Counted from the stretch's first letter, positions 10,012 through 22,089 are shown. The stretch is DNA of 64,000 nucleotides from Microbacteriaceae bacterium PS02070 (GCA_029959865.1 JASCPE010000002.1:1-64000); one strand, 5' to 3'. Numbers and translations: made by a program. The notes: generated from the sequence alone by a model not told the origin.

Positions 10012-11130
10012 ATGACCGCTGTTCTCCGCGTCGTCCTCGACCAAATCGCCACCCCGCAGAACGAGATTCTGCGTTCCGCGTCGCTGGAATTGACCCGTGC
10101 GCTGGTGGAGGTGTCGCCGTCCGGGACCGCGGTCGAAGGCATCGTACCGTCGGTGCCGACAGGCCACACACCGACGGTCAGCGAGCTGATCCCGGGCCTT
10201 GCCGATGTGACCGCGCTCCATCTGCCACGCAAGCAGCTGGTCGCCGCATGGCAACTCGGTGTCACCGCAGGAGTGGGCGGGGGCCTGATTCACTCACCGA
10301 CCATGCTTGCGCCGCTCGTCAAGCATGACCGGGTACATGATCGCGACCAGACGGTCGTGACACTGTGGGACCTCGGTCCGTGGGAGCAGCCCGATCGACT
10401 GCCGCGTTCACGCGTGATCTGGTACCGGGGGATGCTGAAGCGCGCCGCGCGGTACGCCGACGCGATCGTCGTTCCGACGCATGCCGCAGCGCAGAAGGTC
10501 GCGTCTTTGGCGAGCGTGGGAGATCGGGTGCGGGTCATTCCCGGCGCCGCGCCCACGCGCTTCGGGATCCCCTCTGACGAGGTTGGACGGCGCCGGTCCT
10601 TGGGCGTACCCGAGGGGTATGTCATCGTCAGTGCGGCGGAATCGCTCGGGGACGACATCTCACTGACCCTCAAGGCGGTGCGTGCCGTCAGCGGCTCGCT
10701 GCCGGTCGTCGTGATCGACGCACCGGAAGACTCGGATGCCCGCTCCCGCGCCACGGAGCTCGAGTACGCCGAGAACGAGATCTTCGTGTTGCCGGTCCTC
10801 GATGACGCCGACCGAGGAGCGGTCTTTGCGGCAGCCGTCGCACACCTTGCTCCCTCATCGCGGACCGCGTTTCCCTGGCGTGTGCTCGAAGCGCTCCGAG
10901 TCGGTGTCCCGGTCGTCGCGGTGGATTCCCCGAGTCATCGAGAGATCCTCGTTGACGGTGCCGTGCTCGTCGAGGCCGACGATCCGGATGCGCTCGCGGC
11001 GGGACTCGCGGAGGCGCTCGGGTCAACCCGTGCGATCGACCGCCTGGCTGTGCTCGCCAGCGACCGCGGTCGCGCGTATTCGTGGGGGAGTTCGGCCGAG
11101 CGTGTGTGGCAACTTCACGCTGATTTATAG
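10012..11130 (+). CDS. GT4-family glycosyltransferase
   Basis: A 372-aa GT-B glycosyltransferase. The C-terminal half has the family fold: a nucleotide-binding stretch around GYVIVSAAESLGDD, then VAHLAPSSRTAFPWRVLEALRVGVPVVAVD with the conserved Glu before the Gly-x-Pro-Val loop. It starts 3 bp after the LCP gene with a good ribosome-binding sequence (GGAGGAGT), so they form an operon. It probably adds a sugar (often mannose or rhamnose in this family) to the wall glycopolymer; donor and acceptor cannot be read from sequence. Confidence 0.8.
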   Translation: MTAVLRVVLDQIATPQNEILRSASLELTRALVEVSPSGTAVEGIVPSVPTGHTPTVSELIPGLADVTALHLPRKQLVAAWQLGVTAGVGGGLIHSPTMLAPLVKHDRVHDRDQTVVTLWDLGPWEQPDRLPRSRVIWYRGMLKRAARYADAIVVPTHAAAQKVASLASVGDRVRVIPGAAPTRFGIPSDEVGRRRSLGVPEGYVIVSAAESLGDDISLTLKAVRAVSGSLPVVVIDAPEDSDARSRATELEYAENEIFVLPVLDDADRGAVFAAAVAHLAPSSRTAFPWRVLEALRVGVPVVAVDSPSHREILVDGAVLVEADDPDALAAGLAEALGSTRAIDRLAVLASDRGRAYSWGSSAERVWQLHADL

Positions 11131-11195
11131 AGCTAATTCTCGGCGTGTCGCACGTCGAGAATCAGTTCGAGGTGGTATCGAGAGATAACTTCAGT

Positions 11196-11201
11196 CACAA
11201 T
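11196..11201 (+). promoter_or_regulatory. leaderless-type -10 element (CACAAT) of the SH3-repeat protein
   Basis: CACAAT followed by 6 nt and ATG at 11208. It fits the looser NANNNT form and supports the start that places a signal peptide directly at the N-terminus. Confidence 0.4.
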
Positions 11202-11207
11202 GGGCTC

Positions 11208-13370
11208 ATGTTTCACAGCCCGAACACTCGTCGACGTGCGCACGAGCGCCCTCTCGCGCTGACCATCGCGGCCCTCCTCGTGGCCGCTCTCGCCGTGGTC
11301 ATGACGCCCCGCAGTGCCGATGCCGCGGCTCTGCCGCCGTCGATCACAGAGGGCGGATTCATCATCAGCGACGCCGAGTTCTTCGACTCGGATTCGATGA
11401 CGAGGACCCAGATCCAGAGCTTCCTTGAGGGCAAGGTCCCGACGTGCCGGGCTACGACGGGCCCGGACTGCCTCAAGGACTTCCGCTCAACGATGGTGGC
11501 CAAGAGCGCCGACAAGTACTGTGCTGCCATCCAGGGTGGCTCCAATGTGCGGGCGAGTGAGATCATCTGGCGCGTCAGTACGGCGTGCGGGATCAACCCC
11601 AAAGTCCTCTTGGTGATGCTCCAGAAGGAGCAAGGGCTGGTCACATCCAGTGCCCCATCCAACTGGAACATTCAGCAGGCGATGGGTCAGGCGTGCCCCG
11701 ACACCCCGACGGGCTGTGACCCCCGCTACTCGGGCTTCTTCAATCAGGTGTATTACGGAGCACGCCAGCTCCAGGTGTACACAAAGAACCCGAACTCCTT
11801 CAACTACCGCGCGGGCCAGGTGAACACCATCAAGTGGCACCCGAGCAGTTCGTGCGGCACATCGAAGGTCTACATCCAGAACCAGGCGACCGCGAACCTG
11901 TACATCTACACGCCGTACCGCGCGAACGTGGCTGCGCTCGCGGCCGGGTACGGGACCGGCGATAGCTGCTCGGCATACGGCAACCGGAACTTCTACAACT
12001 ACTACGTCGACTGGTTCTCACCTGGCTCGTCGGCATCCACGGGGGCGCCGGCTCAAGTCGCGGCGTGCACGACCCCCGCGTCGAACGACATCGCCTCCGG
12101 GTCCGGGACGGCGACGGTGAACACTGCGTCACTGAATGCGCGCACCGCCCCGACGATGAAGTGCGCTACAGGGATGACCTCTCTCTCCAAGGGAACGAGT
12201 CTCACTGTGACCGGTGCGTACGGCATGTGGACGCGCGGGACCACCGGTGGCAAGACCGTGTGGGTGGCGACGCAATACCTCACCAAGAAGGCCACGCCCG
12301 CACCGGGCGGCAGCGCCGACTCATGCGCCACTCCGAGTGGCATCACCGCGGCAAAGGGTGACGTCACGGTCACCTCGGCGACACTCAACGCGCGCAAGGC
12401 TCCTTCGACGGAGTGTGCGACGGGCCGAGTAAGCCTGAAGCTGGGGGACAAGGCCACTCGCACCGGCGTCTACGGAGCATGGTGGCGGGTCACGCTCGCC
12501 AGCGGCGGCACGTACTGGATCCACAGCGACTACGCGAGTGTGGCAAACGCCTCGACACCGACGCCCGCGCCGACCCCCACTCCGACCCCGACCGAGACGC
12601 TTCAGACCACCGCCTCGCTGAACTTGCGTAGCAAGGCATCGACCTCGAGTTCGATCATCGTGGTTCTGGCCAAGGGGACGAAGGTCCAGGTCATCGGCTC
12701 GGAGGGTGCCTGGCGCAAGGTCACGGTGGGCACTCGCACCGGCTGGGTGCACTCTGACTACTTGGCCAAGCCAGGGTCGAGCTCCGGGTCGGGAACGACG
12801 AGCACCGCCAAGACGACCGATTACCTGAATCTCCGCGAGGGTGCGTCGACGTCGTCGAAGGTCCTCGCGACCCTCGCCAAGGGAACGACCGTGACGATCA
12901 CCGAGTCCAGTGGCGCGTGGCGCAAGGTGAAGGCGGGCACCCGCACGGGCTGGGTGCACAGTCAGTATCTGACGAGCACGACCTCGGGAAGCACCACCGT
13001 CACCAAGACGACGACCGATTCGCTGAACCTCCGCCAGTCGGCGTCGACCTCAGCGAAGGTGATCACGGTCCTCGCCAAGGGCGCGAAGGTGACCGTCACG
13101 TCGACAAAGGGCGACTGGAGCGCCGTGAAGGTGGGTTCGCGTTCAGGGTGGGTGCACTCGTCCTACCTGACCTCCGCGAGCTCCTCGACGACGGTCACCA
13201 AGACGACCCGTACGCCGTTGAACCTGCGGCAGTCGGCGTCGACCAGTGCGAAGATCTTGACCGAGCTGGCGGTCGGCACAAAGGTCACGGTGACCTCGAC
13301 CAAGGGCACGTGGAGCGCTGTCAAGGTGGGGTCGCGCACGGGATGGGTGGCCTCCGCCTACCTCAAGTGA
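11208..13370 (+). CDS. secreted protein with lysozyme-like N-terminal domain and six SH3b repeats
   Basis: A 720-aa exported protein. Residues 1-43 are a signal peptide (Arg-rich start, hydrophobic core, ADAAA). Residues 45-285 form a domain starting GGFIISDAEFFDSDSMT; VLLVMLQKEQGLVT has a glutamate near residue 141 placed like the catalytic Glu of lysozyme-like muramidases. Six SH3b modules follow: two with Cys (near 307 and 392), a Pro/Thr linker (about 449-465), and four closely similar ones (near 470, 539, 604, 668) with LNLR and GWVHS/YL signatures. Likely wall-bound and possibly peptidoglycan-cleaving; activity is inferred. The leaderless motif and signal peptide set the start over an upstream GTG at 11145. 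Confidence 0.8.
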   Translation: MFHSPNTRRRAHERPLALTIAALLVAALAVVMTPRSADAAALPPSITEGGFIISDAEFFDSDSMTRTQIQSFLEGKVPTCRATTGPDCLKDFRSTMVAKSADKYCAAIQGGSNVRASEIIWRVSTACGINPKVLLVMLQKEQGLVTSSAPSNWNIQQAMGQACPDTPTGCDPRYSGFFNQVYYGARQLQVYTKNPNSFNYRAGQVNTIKWHPSSSCGTSKVYIQNQATANLYIYTPYRANVAALAAGYGTGDSCSAYGNRNFYNYYVDWFSPGSSASTGAPAQVAACTTPASNDIASGSGTATVNTASLNARTAPTMKCATGMTSLSKGTSLTVTGAYGMWTRGTTGGKTVWVATQYLTKKATPAPGGSADSCATPSGITAAKGDVTVTSATLNARKAPSTECATGRVSLKLGDKATRTGVYGAWWRVTLASGGTYWIHSDYASVANASTPTPAPTPTPTPTETLQTTASLNLRSKASTSSSIIVVLAKGTKVQVIGSEGAWRKVTVGTRTGWVHSDYLAKPGSSSGSGTTSTAKTTDYLNLREGASTSSKVLATLAKGTTVTITESSGAWRKVKAGTRTGWVHSQYLTSTTSGSTTVTKTTTDSLNLRQSASTSAKVITVLAKGAKVTVTSTKGDWSAVKVGSRSGWVHSSYLTSASSSTTVTKTTRTPLNLRQSASTSAKILTELAVGTKVTVTSTKGTWSAVKVGSRTGWVASAYLK
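12601..13365 (+). repeat. four tandem SH3b-coding repeats
   Basis: Four successive units of about 195-210 bp inside the SH3-repeat gene, each starting with codons for LNLR and ending with GWVHS or GWVAS plus YL. The last two are the most alike at the nucleotide level, which suggests recent duplication and makes copy-number change by recombination plausible. Confidence 0.75.
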
Positions 13371-13490
13371 TTCGCCTCGCGCAGGACCTCGAATGACCAC
13401 GGCCGTGCTCGGCGTTTGTGCAGGACTCTCCCGTTAGGATGATCGGTGGCCTCACCGGGGGTGGGGTACCCGAAACTTCATTGGATTTCT

Positions 13491-14363
13491 GTGACGACTA
13501 TCGACACCAGCGCGTTCGACGTTCCCGGGCGAAGCCGTGGCCTGCTCGACCTTTTCCGCTATCGGTATCTGTTGCGTCTTCTCATTGGGAAGAGCACATC
13601 CCTGCGGTACCGAAACTCGGTACTGGGGTGGTTCTGGTCGTACGTTCGTCCGACCGTTCAGTTCCTCGTCTACTACCTTGTGGTGGGTCAGATCCTTGGC
13701 ATCCACCGTCAGGTCGAGGCCTTCCCGCTGTATCTGTTCAGTGGGATCGTCGTGGTGAACCTCTTCAACGAAGCCTTTGGCGCTGCGACACGGTCGATCG
13801 TGGACAACAAGGCGCTGGTGCGCAAGATCTACCTGCCTCGTGAGTTGTTCCCCCTCGCGGCCATCATCGGGTCATTCATCCATTTCGTGCCTCAGCTGAT
13901 TGTGCTCGTCCTGGTCAGCCTTCTTTTCGGGTGGATCCCCTCCCTCAGCTCGCTCGGTCTGCTCCTTGCCGGGCTGGTGCTCGTGGTGCTCTTCATCTTC
14001 GGCATCGGCCTCTTCTGCTCGGCTGTGAATGTGCGCTATCGGGACGCGCAGAACTTCGTCGAGATCATCCGCCTGATTGCGACGTGGGCTTCGCCCATTC
14101 TCTACACCTGGGTGATGGTCGCCGACGTCACCGAGAACTTCCCATGGATCTTCCACCTCTACATGTCGAACCCCATCACCGTGGCGGTGGAGATGTTCCA
14201 CCAGGCGTTCTGGGGACACATGGTTGCTCCCGCAGACAACCACGGCTGGCCGCCCCATTTCGGGTGGTACGTGCTGGTCGCGTGGGTGCTCACCCTCGTC
14301 ACTCTCGTGGTGGGACAGTTGGTGTTCCGCCAATTCGAACGAACGTTTGCGCAGGACCTGTGA
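13491..14363 (+). CDS. ABC-2 type polysaccharide/teichoic acid export permease
   Basis: A 290-aa Wzm/TagG-type permease with six hydrophobic segments. The cytoplasmic N-terminus has YRYLLRLLIGKSTSLRYRNSVLGWFWSYVRP, the usual amphipathic stretch before the first helix. It is followed by its ATPase with a 1-bp TGATG overlap. Together they would flip a lipid-linked wall glycopolymer across the membrane. I chose the GTG at 13491, where family-like sequence begins; a GTG at 13446 is possible because TAGGAT sits 5 nt upstream of it (13435-13440), which could also act as the promoter for a 45-nt leader. Confidence 0.88.
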   Translation: MTTIDTSAFDVPGRSRGLLDLFRYRYLLRLLIGKSTSLRYRNSVLGWFWSYVRPTVQFLVYYLVVGQILGIHRQVEAFPLYLFSGIVVVNLFNEAFGAATRSIVDNKALVRKIYLPRELFPLAAIIGSFIHFVPQLIVLVLVSLLFGWIPSLSSLGLLLAGLVLVVLFIFGIGLFCSAVNVRYRDAQNFVEIIRLIATWASPILYTWVMVADVTENFPWIFHLYMSNPITVAVEMFHQAFWGHMVAPADNHGWPPHFGWYVLVAWVLTLVTLVVGQLVFRQFERTFAQDL

Positions 14364-15106
14364 TGACTACGGCCACCTCTGCCCCGCCTCGGATCGTCGT
14401 CGACCACGTTTCGAAGTGGTTCAACAAGCGCCACACACGGTCGCTGAAGGACGCACTGATTCACCTCGTTCGCCGTGAGCCGGTGCGTTCCGGCCAGTTC
14501 CAGGCGCTGGACGACGTCAGCTTCTCGATCGGAGAAGGCGAATCGGTTGCGGTCCTCGGCCTGAACGGATCGGGCAAGTCGACGACCCTGAAGCTCGTCT
14601 CCGGTGTCCTTCAGCCCGACGAGGGGCGTGTCCTGACTCGCGGGCGGGTGGCGGGCTTGATCGAAGTCGGCGCCGGTTTCCATCCGGACCTCACCGGGCG
14701 CGAGAACGTCTTTCTCAACGCGGCGATCCTCGGAATGAGCGAGAAGGAGACCAAGGAGCGTTTCGACGACATCGTCGCCTTCAGCGAGATCGGTGATTTC
14801 ATCGACCAAGAGGTGAAGCATTACTCCTCGGGAATGTTCATGCGTCTCGCGTTCAGCGTCGCGATCCACGTCGAGTTGGATGTTCTCCTGGTGGATGAAG
14901 TTCTCGGCGTCGGCGACGCGCCTTTCCGCGCGAAGTGCAATGCAAAGCTGCATGAGCTGTCCGAGAAGGGCGTGACGATGATGGTCGTCAGCCACTCAAA
15001 GGGGCAGGTCAAGACGTTGTGCTCCCGTGGCATCGTCATCCGCAAGGGCGTCGTCGTCTTCGACGGCCCCATTAACGATGCTCTCGCCGAACTCGAGAAG
15101 AAGTAG
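14363..15106 (+). CDS. ABC transporter ATPase for polysaccharide/teichoic acid export
   Basis: A 247-aa Wzt/TagH-type ATPase. It has Walker A GLNGSGKST, the exporter-type signature HYSSGMFMRLAFSVAI, and Walker B VLLVDEVLGVGD. There is no C-terminal carbohydrate-binding domain of the kind that recognises capped O-antigens, so chain-length control must lie elsewhere. Coupled to the permease. It ends just before a small GATCAG/CTGATC hairpin at 15116-15132 that separates it from the convergent rml operon. Confidence 0.92.
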   Translation: MTTATSAPPRIVVDHVSKWFNKRHTRSLKDALIHLVRREPVRSGQFQALDDVSFSIGEGESVAVLGLNGSGKSTTLKLVSGVLQPDEGRVLTRGRVAGLIEVGAGFHPDLTGRENVFLNAAILGMSEKETKERFDDIVAFSEIGDFIDQEVKHYSSGMFMRLAFSVAIHVELDVLLVDEVLGVGDAPFRAKCNAKLHELSEKGVTMMVVSHSKGQVKTLCSRGIVIRKGVVVFDGPINDALAELEKK

Positions 15107-15130
15107 GCCGCTCGCGATCAGACGCCCTGA

Positions 15131-16536
15131 TCAGGTGCGGAGGTACTCCTGCAGCGAGGCGCGCCAGTCCGGAGTCGAGTACCCTGCGTGCGCGAGCTTT
15201 CGCAGATCCAGGACGCTGTTCCTCGGGCGCGGAGCGATGGGCACCGAGGCTGATGCGAAGTACTCAGTGGTCGTCACGTCGCTGACGCGCGCGGGGTCGT
15301 GTCCGGTGAGTGTGAAGACTTCGCGAGCGGCGTCCGCCCACGACGATGGCTCTCCGGCACCGGTGAGGTTGTAGGTGCCGAACGGCGCCTTCGAATCGAG
15401 CAGATGCACGATTCCATCGGCGATGTCGGAGGTGAAGGTGAGGCGTCCGATCTGATCGGAGACGACCGCGGGATCGATGCCTCGATCGGCGAGGCTCGCC
15501 ATCGTCCGCACGAAGTTCTTGCCCTCGCCGATTACCCACGAGGTGCGCACGATGTAGTGCCGCGGGGTCGTCGCGGCTGCGAGGTCTCCCGCCGCCTTCG
15601 TCTGCCCGTAGACCCCGAGGGGCGAGAACGGGGCGTCCTCGCGGTACGGCTCGGACTGGCTCCCATCGAAGACGTAGTCGCTGGAGACGTGCACGAGTGT
15701 GATGCGATTCTGCGTGCACACCCGTGCGAGTGCCGCGACGGAGGTGGCGTTCGCTGACCAGGCCTCCGGCCGCCCCTCGGGAGTCTCAGCCGCGTCGACG
15801 GCTGTGTAGGCAGCCGCGTTGACGATCACGTCGTAGTCGCGCCACGTGCGAGCCTCGTCGAGGCCGCCTTCGATGTCGAGGTCATCGCGAGACGCGTACT
15901 CGATTCCCGAGCCATCTCCCAGGCGCGCGCGCAGTGCGCGACCGAGCTGCCCGCTCGCGCCAAGCACGAGGATCTTCTTCGCCGCAATGGGAGAGACATC
16001 CGCCAGGCGGGGGTGCGCACGGTCCTTCTCCGACAGCTCCACCTCTGCCAGGGGAATCGGCCAGTCGATCGCGGCCGTCTCATCGGCGAGGTTGAGGAAC
16101 GAGTAGCTCGCGTCGGGCGACCAATGATCGTTGACGAGGTAGGTGTAGGCGGTGTCCGGCTCTAGCGTCTGGTAGGAGTTGCCTACCCCGCGCGGGACGA
16201 AGATCGCGCGCGACGGATCCAGTTCGGTCGTGAAGACGGTGCCGAAGCCGGGGCCTTCGCGAAGATCCACCCATGCCCCGAAGATGCGTCCGGTTGCGAT
16301 GGAGACCCACTTGTCCCAGGGCTCGGCGTGGATTCCGCGAGTCGTGCCGACGGCATCGTTGAACGAGATGTTGTTCTGGATGGGACCGAAGTCAGGCAGG
16401 CCGAGCGCCAGCATCTTCTCGCGCTGCCAGTTCTCTTTGAACCAGCCACGGTTGTCGCCGTGAACCGGGAGGTCGTACACGACGAGCCCCTCGATGGGGG
16501 TTGCGGTGGCGCGGAGCTCTTTGCCGAACGTGGTCA

Positions 16537-16537
<1 letters not shown>
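15131..16537 (-). CDS. rmlCD: bifunctional dTDP-4-dehydrorhamnose 3,5-epimerase / reductase (RmlC-RmlD fusion)
   Basis: A 468-aa fusion. Residues 1-175 are a cupin epimerase with GDNRGWFKENW and RGIHAEPWDKWVS, the latter placing the catalytic histidine. Residues 190-468 are the NADPH reductase: Rossmann motif VLGASGQLGRALR, DYVFDGSQSEPY and the Y-x3-K pair in VYGQTKAAGDLA. Together they convert dTDP-4-keto-6-deoxyglucose to dTDP-L-rhamnose. The GTG overlaps the rmlB stop by 1 bp (TAGTG). An in-frame extension to 16666 lies wholly inside rmlB and is rejected. Such fusions occur in other Microbacteriaceae. Confidence 0.92.
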
Positions 16538-18404
<1,867 letters not shown>

Positions 18405-18472
18405 GATTGTCCATCCTCCCACACCGCGCTGCATATGCCGCGGGGCAACTCTCCGGCGGCGATCGTCGCGCG

Positions 18473-18478
18473 TAGGCT
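18473..18478 (+). promoter_or_regulatory. leaderless-type -10 element (TAGGCT) of the GT2 gene
   Basis: TAGGCT plus 6 nt and GTG at 18485. It lies in the 80-bp region shared with rmlA, which instead has a Shine-Dalgarno leader. Confidence 0.55.
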
Positions 18479-18484
18479 CGAAGC

Positions 18485-20347
18485 GTGATCAAGGTCAGTG
18501 TCATCGTGCCGACGTACCAACCCGGAGAGGGCCTGAACCGGCTTGTCGCGTCCCTGGACGCGCAGAGCCTGCCTCGTGACGAGTTCGAAGTCATCTTCGT
18601 CGACGACGGCTCTCCGGACGACACTGCCGAGCGGCTTCGTGAGATCGCATCTACGCGCCCGCACGTGCGGGTTGAGCAGATCCCGAACTCGGGGTGGCCC
18701 TCGCGTCCACGGAATGTGGGCATCGACCTCGCTCGGGGTGAGTATGTTCTCTTCCTCGATCACGACGACACGATCTACCCCGACGGTCTGCGTGCCGCCT
18801 ACAACTTCGCGGCGGCCAACGGCGCTGATGCGCTCAATGGCAAGGAAGTACGTACGCACATGGCCGGCTGGGGCGTGAGCAGTTTCACCGGCGACCTCCC
18901 CAACGTGCAAGGACGCGACGGAATGCCGCCTCTTCAGCCGATGACGCCGCACAAGCTGTACCGGCGGGAGTTCCTGGACACACACGGCATCCGCTTTCGG
19001 GAGGGTGGGAAGGTCTTCTGGGAAGACATCTTCTTCAACCTCAAAGTACAGCGACACGCATCTGTCATCTCGACGCTCTCCAGCGTCCCCGTGTACCACT
19101 GGCAAGCGACGGAGGGCAGTGGATCAACGGGGTTCCTTCGATCCTCACCTGACTTTTGGCGATGGCTCCGAGAGATCTTCGTTGCAACGAACGATGAACT
19201 GGGGGCACCGGAGCTTCGCGAGGCACGCGAGGGCATGCTGCTCCACCAGTATCGGGGGAGGCTCCTGGCGTCGTTCAACGGTGCGTTTGCCAAGCGGCCG
19301 GAATCGGAGCGCGCAATGATCTTCGCCGAGTGCCGTTCGATCCAGGCAGAGTTCATTCCAGAGGAGCTCGACGAACGGCTCAATTCGACGGATCGCATGC
19401 GCGCGCGTTTGCTGCGCGACGGCGATCTCAGTGGGCTCGTGCGCCTTCCGGCCGTGGACCCCGGCTTGCCGGGCGTCGCGTCGTTGATCGATGCCATGTG
19501 GGAGAACGGCGCGCTTCGCCTGAACGCGGAGGTGATCTGGCAGAGCAAGAGTGGGCGGCGGCATGACCTCGTCAGGAGCGAAGGTCGGATCTACAAGCGG
19601 ACCGCTGCTACGTCGGACATCGGCGGCTCCCGCCAGCTGGTGGATGTCACTGATGAGATCGAAGGGGCGAGTGCCGAGTACTCGGCGCGAGACCGCACGT
19701 CGCGCGCGTCCTGGAGTGTGCCTTCCCGAAGTGAGGTCGATGTATCCAGCGATGCCAAGCCGGAGTTCGTCGTCCGGGTGCAAGGAGACTTCGACCCTTC
19801 CGACGTGAGGGGCGGCGCTCCCGCTGAGAAGGGCGCCTACGACATCCACGTGCGCGCGATGCTCGCCGGGAGCGCGTCGCACCGTCGCCTTTCAAGCACG
19901 ATTCCGCCGCTCCTGACGACGGATGGCGTTCAGAGTGCTCTTGCGTACACGAACGCCGATGGCTTCCTCTCCGTGGACATCGATCAGGGAGTGCGCCGTC
20001 TGGGACACGCGCTCGAGCTGGACCTCGCGCTCGCGCAGACAGGCATCGAGGACGGCCGATTGTCCTTGTCCGTTCCGCTGCCCGGGACAGACGTGCGAGG
20101 CGACGGAGAGATCGAGACGACCGTGCGTGCTGCTCGTCCCGTTTCGCGTCCCGGGCTGATTGCGCGCCTGCGTGGGGCGAGAGCGCCGGAGGCAAAGATC
20201 TCAACCATTCCCGCCGCCATCGTGTGCGCAGACGGCGCGGCGACGCTCGTCGCCCGATTCCCCGAAGACTGGGTGGCGGCGGACCTCATCGTGGCGGGCC
20301 GGGAAGACGCGCCGCAGCGCATTACGGCAAAGGAGTCGCTCTCATGA
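18485..20347 (+). CDS. GT2-family glycosyltransferase, wall polymer type
   Basis: A 620-aa protein. Residues 1-250 are a GT-A domain: [26 protein letters not shown], the DxD-like [13 protein letters not shown] and the catalytic-base region FWEDIFFN. Residues 330-620 are beta-rich and hydrophilic with no transmembrane segments; long GT2 proteins with such tails are known for decorating teichoic acids (TarS/TarP class). It is coupled by ATGA overlap to a TagF-like enzyme, so it may build or glycosylate the same phosphodiester polymer. The sugar donor is unknown; dTDP-rhamnose made by the adjacent divergent operon is a candidate. Confidence 0.8.
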   Translation: MIKVSVIVPTYQPGEGLNRLVASLDAQSLPRDEFEVIFVDDGSPDDTAERLREIASTRPHVRVEQIPNSGWPSRPRNVGIDLARGEYVLFLDHDDTIYPDGLRAAYNFAAANGADALNGKEVRTHMAGWGVSSFTGDLPNVQGRDGMPPLQPMTPHKLYRREFLDTHGIRFREGGKVFWEDIFFNLKVQRHASVISTLSSVPVYHWQATEGSGSTGFLRSSPDFWRWLREIFVATNDELGAPELREAREGMLLHQYRGRLLASFNGAFAKRPESERAMIFAECRSIQAEFIPEELDERLNSTDRMRARLLRDGDLSGLVRLPAVDPGLPGVASLIDAMWENGALRLNAEVIWQSKSGRRHDLVRSEGRIYKRTAATSDIGGSRQLVDVTDEIEGASAEYSARDRTSRASWSVPSRSEVDVSSDAKPEFVVRVQGDFDPSDVRGGAPAEKGAYDIHVRAMLAGSASHRRLSSTIPPLLTTDGVQSALAYTNADGFLSVDIDQGVRRLGHALELDLALAQTGIEDGRLSLSVPLPGTDVRGDGEIETTVRAARPVSRPGLIARLRGARAPEAKISTIPAAIVCADGAATLVARFPEDWVAADLIVAGREDAPQRITAKESLS

Positions 20348-22089
20348 CGGACGAACTGGAGCACAGCGTTCCGCCGCGTACGAGGGTCGTGCGCGGCTGG
20401 TTCCGGCGCTTCCTCAAGCGGTCCACGAGCCACGAGACAATCGCCACCGCGGTGGCACTGGTCGGCATCGCCGTCCTTTGGCCGTGGCCGTGGGCGGTTG
20501 CGGCGCTGGGAGCCATCCTGATCGCGATTGGCGTCTATTGGGTGTCTCGAGAGTCCGCGCGCTCATATTGGACGGGTCGGTTCCTCGCCGTTCGTCTCGT
20601 ACTTGTGACCGCGGCCGTCATCGCGTTTGCGCAGGATCGCTTGCTCTGGGGAGTGGTAGGCACTCTGAGTGTCGGAGCGGGTGTCGTCACCGGTGGCATC
20701 ATTCGCAGTCGCATGATGCGTCTGTCTCGGCCGCCCGCGGTCAATGTCTCTTCAGTGCGTGGGTTCGACGACATGCTCGGGTGGAGCCGAGGAAGCCACG
20801 CGGCGGTCGGAGCGGCGGTCGTGGCAACGCTCGTTGGACAAGCGCTTCGCTCGGAGATTGTCGCCGTGGTTGCGGGAGCTGTCGCTCTCGCAGTGACAGC
20901 GGTCTTCGTTGCGCTTGCCATTCGAAACACGGCTGCGCGTCGCGGCGCGCTGCGCGAAGCACAGGCCGCCCTCGCGTCGTTGGAACCACAGTTTCTGCTC
21001 CACTGGGATGCCCCGTCCGAGGGAACGTATCAGGTGGCCATGTGGGTGCCCTATCTGAAACGTCTCGGCGTGCCGTTCGCGATCGTCGTCCGCACGTCGA
21101 ACCAGCTGCGGGCGCTCGACGGCCTGGTGGATGTGCCGGTCTTCTACAGGGTCACCGCGAAGGAGATTGAACGCACACTGGTGCCATCGGTTCACACGAT
21201 CTTCTATGTGAATACTGCGCTGCGCAACGCGCACTATCTTCGTTTCAATCACCTTCGGCACATCCAGCTCAACCACGGCGACAGCGACAAGCCCGCCAGT
21301 GCGAGCCGTCAGTTCCGGGCATACGACAAGAACTTCGTCGCCGGTCAGGCTGCCGTGGACCGCTTCGGTCTCTACGGAATCGACATGCCTGAGACGCTGG
21401 TGCGTATTGTCGGCCGTCCGCAGGTGGAGCCGATCGTCCCCGCAGCTCTGACCGCCGGGCCTGCGCAGACTGTCCTGTACGCGCCGACGTGGGGTGGGTA
21501 CTTCTCAGATTCGGATCTGAGCTCGCTGTCAAAGGGAGAGGCACTTGTGCAGTTCCTCCTTGACCGAGGGAACACCGTCATCTTCCGTCCCCACGCGTTC
21601 ACCGATCGCCACGCCCACCACGCGGAGATCGCCGACCGAATTCGGCAGAAGCTGGCTCAGGATGCACAGCGCACGGGCCGACGTCACCTCTGGGGGCCTG
21701 CGGCCGAGCAGGAACTCTCGGTGTTCGAGTGCTTCAACGTAAGTGACGCGATGATCTCCGATGTCTCCAGCATCGTCACCGACTACCTGTTCTCGGAGAA
21801 GCCCCTCGTCATGATGGCGGTCGGGATGGAACCGGACGAGTTCTCGCGAACCTACCCTGTGTCGCGTGCGGCGTACGTCATCCCCGCCGACTCCCATGAC
21901 TTCGAGTCGGTGCTCTCAGATGCGCTGGGAGCCGACTCACTGCGGCCGGTCCGGCGGAGTCTGCGCGACTACTATCTCGGTGACTTCCCCGCTGAAGGGT
22001 ACGCCGACGTTTTCGTCGCGGCGGCGCAGGAGGAACTCGATTTCGCCGCCCGAGGTCACCGTTTCGACGCCACCATCACCGAAGGCTAA
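20344..22089 (+). CDS. membrane-anchored CDP-glycerol/ribitol glycerophosphotransferase-type enzyme
   Basis: A 581-aa protein. Residues 35-200 contain about five or six hydrophobic segments, which is unusual for the family. Residues 215-580 form a GT-B TagB/TagF-like catalytic region: QLNHGDSDKPASASRQF, FVAGQAAVDRF, VLYAPTWGGYF, the histidine in FRPHAF and ISDVSSIVTDYLFSEKPLVM. The usual TDYSS loop reads SDVSS, with TDY seven residues later. The family transfers polyol-phosphate from a CDP-polyol to a lipid-linked acceptor. The ATG overlaps the GT2 stop (ATGA); in-frame sequence upstream to 20224 lies inside the GT2 gene. Priming versus chain extension cannot be decided. Confidence 0.82.
   Translation: MTDELEHSVPPRTRVVRGWFRRFLKRSTSHETIATAVALVGIAVLWPWPWAVAALGAILIAIGVYWVSRESARSYWTGRFLAVRLVLVTAAVIAFAQDRLLWGVVGTLSVGAGVVTGGIIRSRMMRLSRPPAVNVSSVRGFDDMLGWSRGSHAAVGAAVVATLVGQALRSEIVAVVAGAVALAVTAVFVALAIRNTAARRGALREAQAALASLEPQFLLHWDAPSEGTYQVAMWVPYLKRLGVPFAIVVRTSNQLRALDGLVDVPVFYRVTAKEIERTLVPSVHTIFYVNTALRNAHYLRFNHLRHIQLNHGDSDKPASASRQFRAYDKNFVAGQAAVDRFGLYGIDMPETLVRIVGRPQVEPIVPAALTAGPAQTVLYAPTWGGYFSDSDLSSLSKGEALVQFLLDRGNTVIFRPHAFTDRHAHHAEIADRIRQKLAQDAQRTGRRHLWGPAAEQELSVFECFNVSDAMISDVSSIVTDYLFSEKPLVMMAVGMEPDEFSRTYPVSRAAYVIPADSHDFESVLSDALGADSLRPVRRSLRDYYLGDFPAEGYADVFVAAAQEELDFAARGHRFDATITEG

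Noticed and set aside
12601-13365. possible CRISPR-like or satellite repeat array
   Set aside because: The repeats are coding SH3b modules in one continuous frame with amino-acid conservation, with no spacer/direct-repeat structure.
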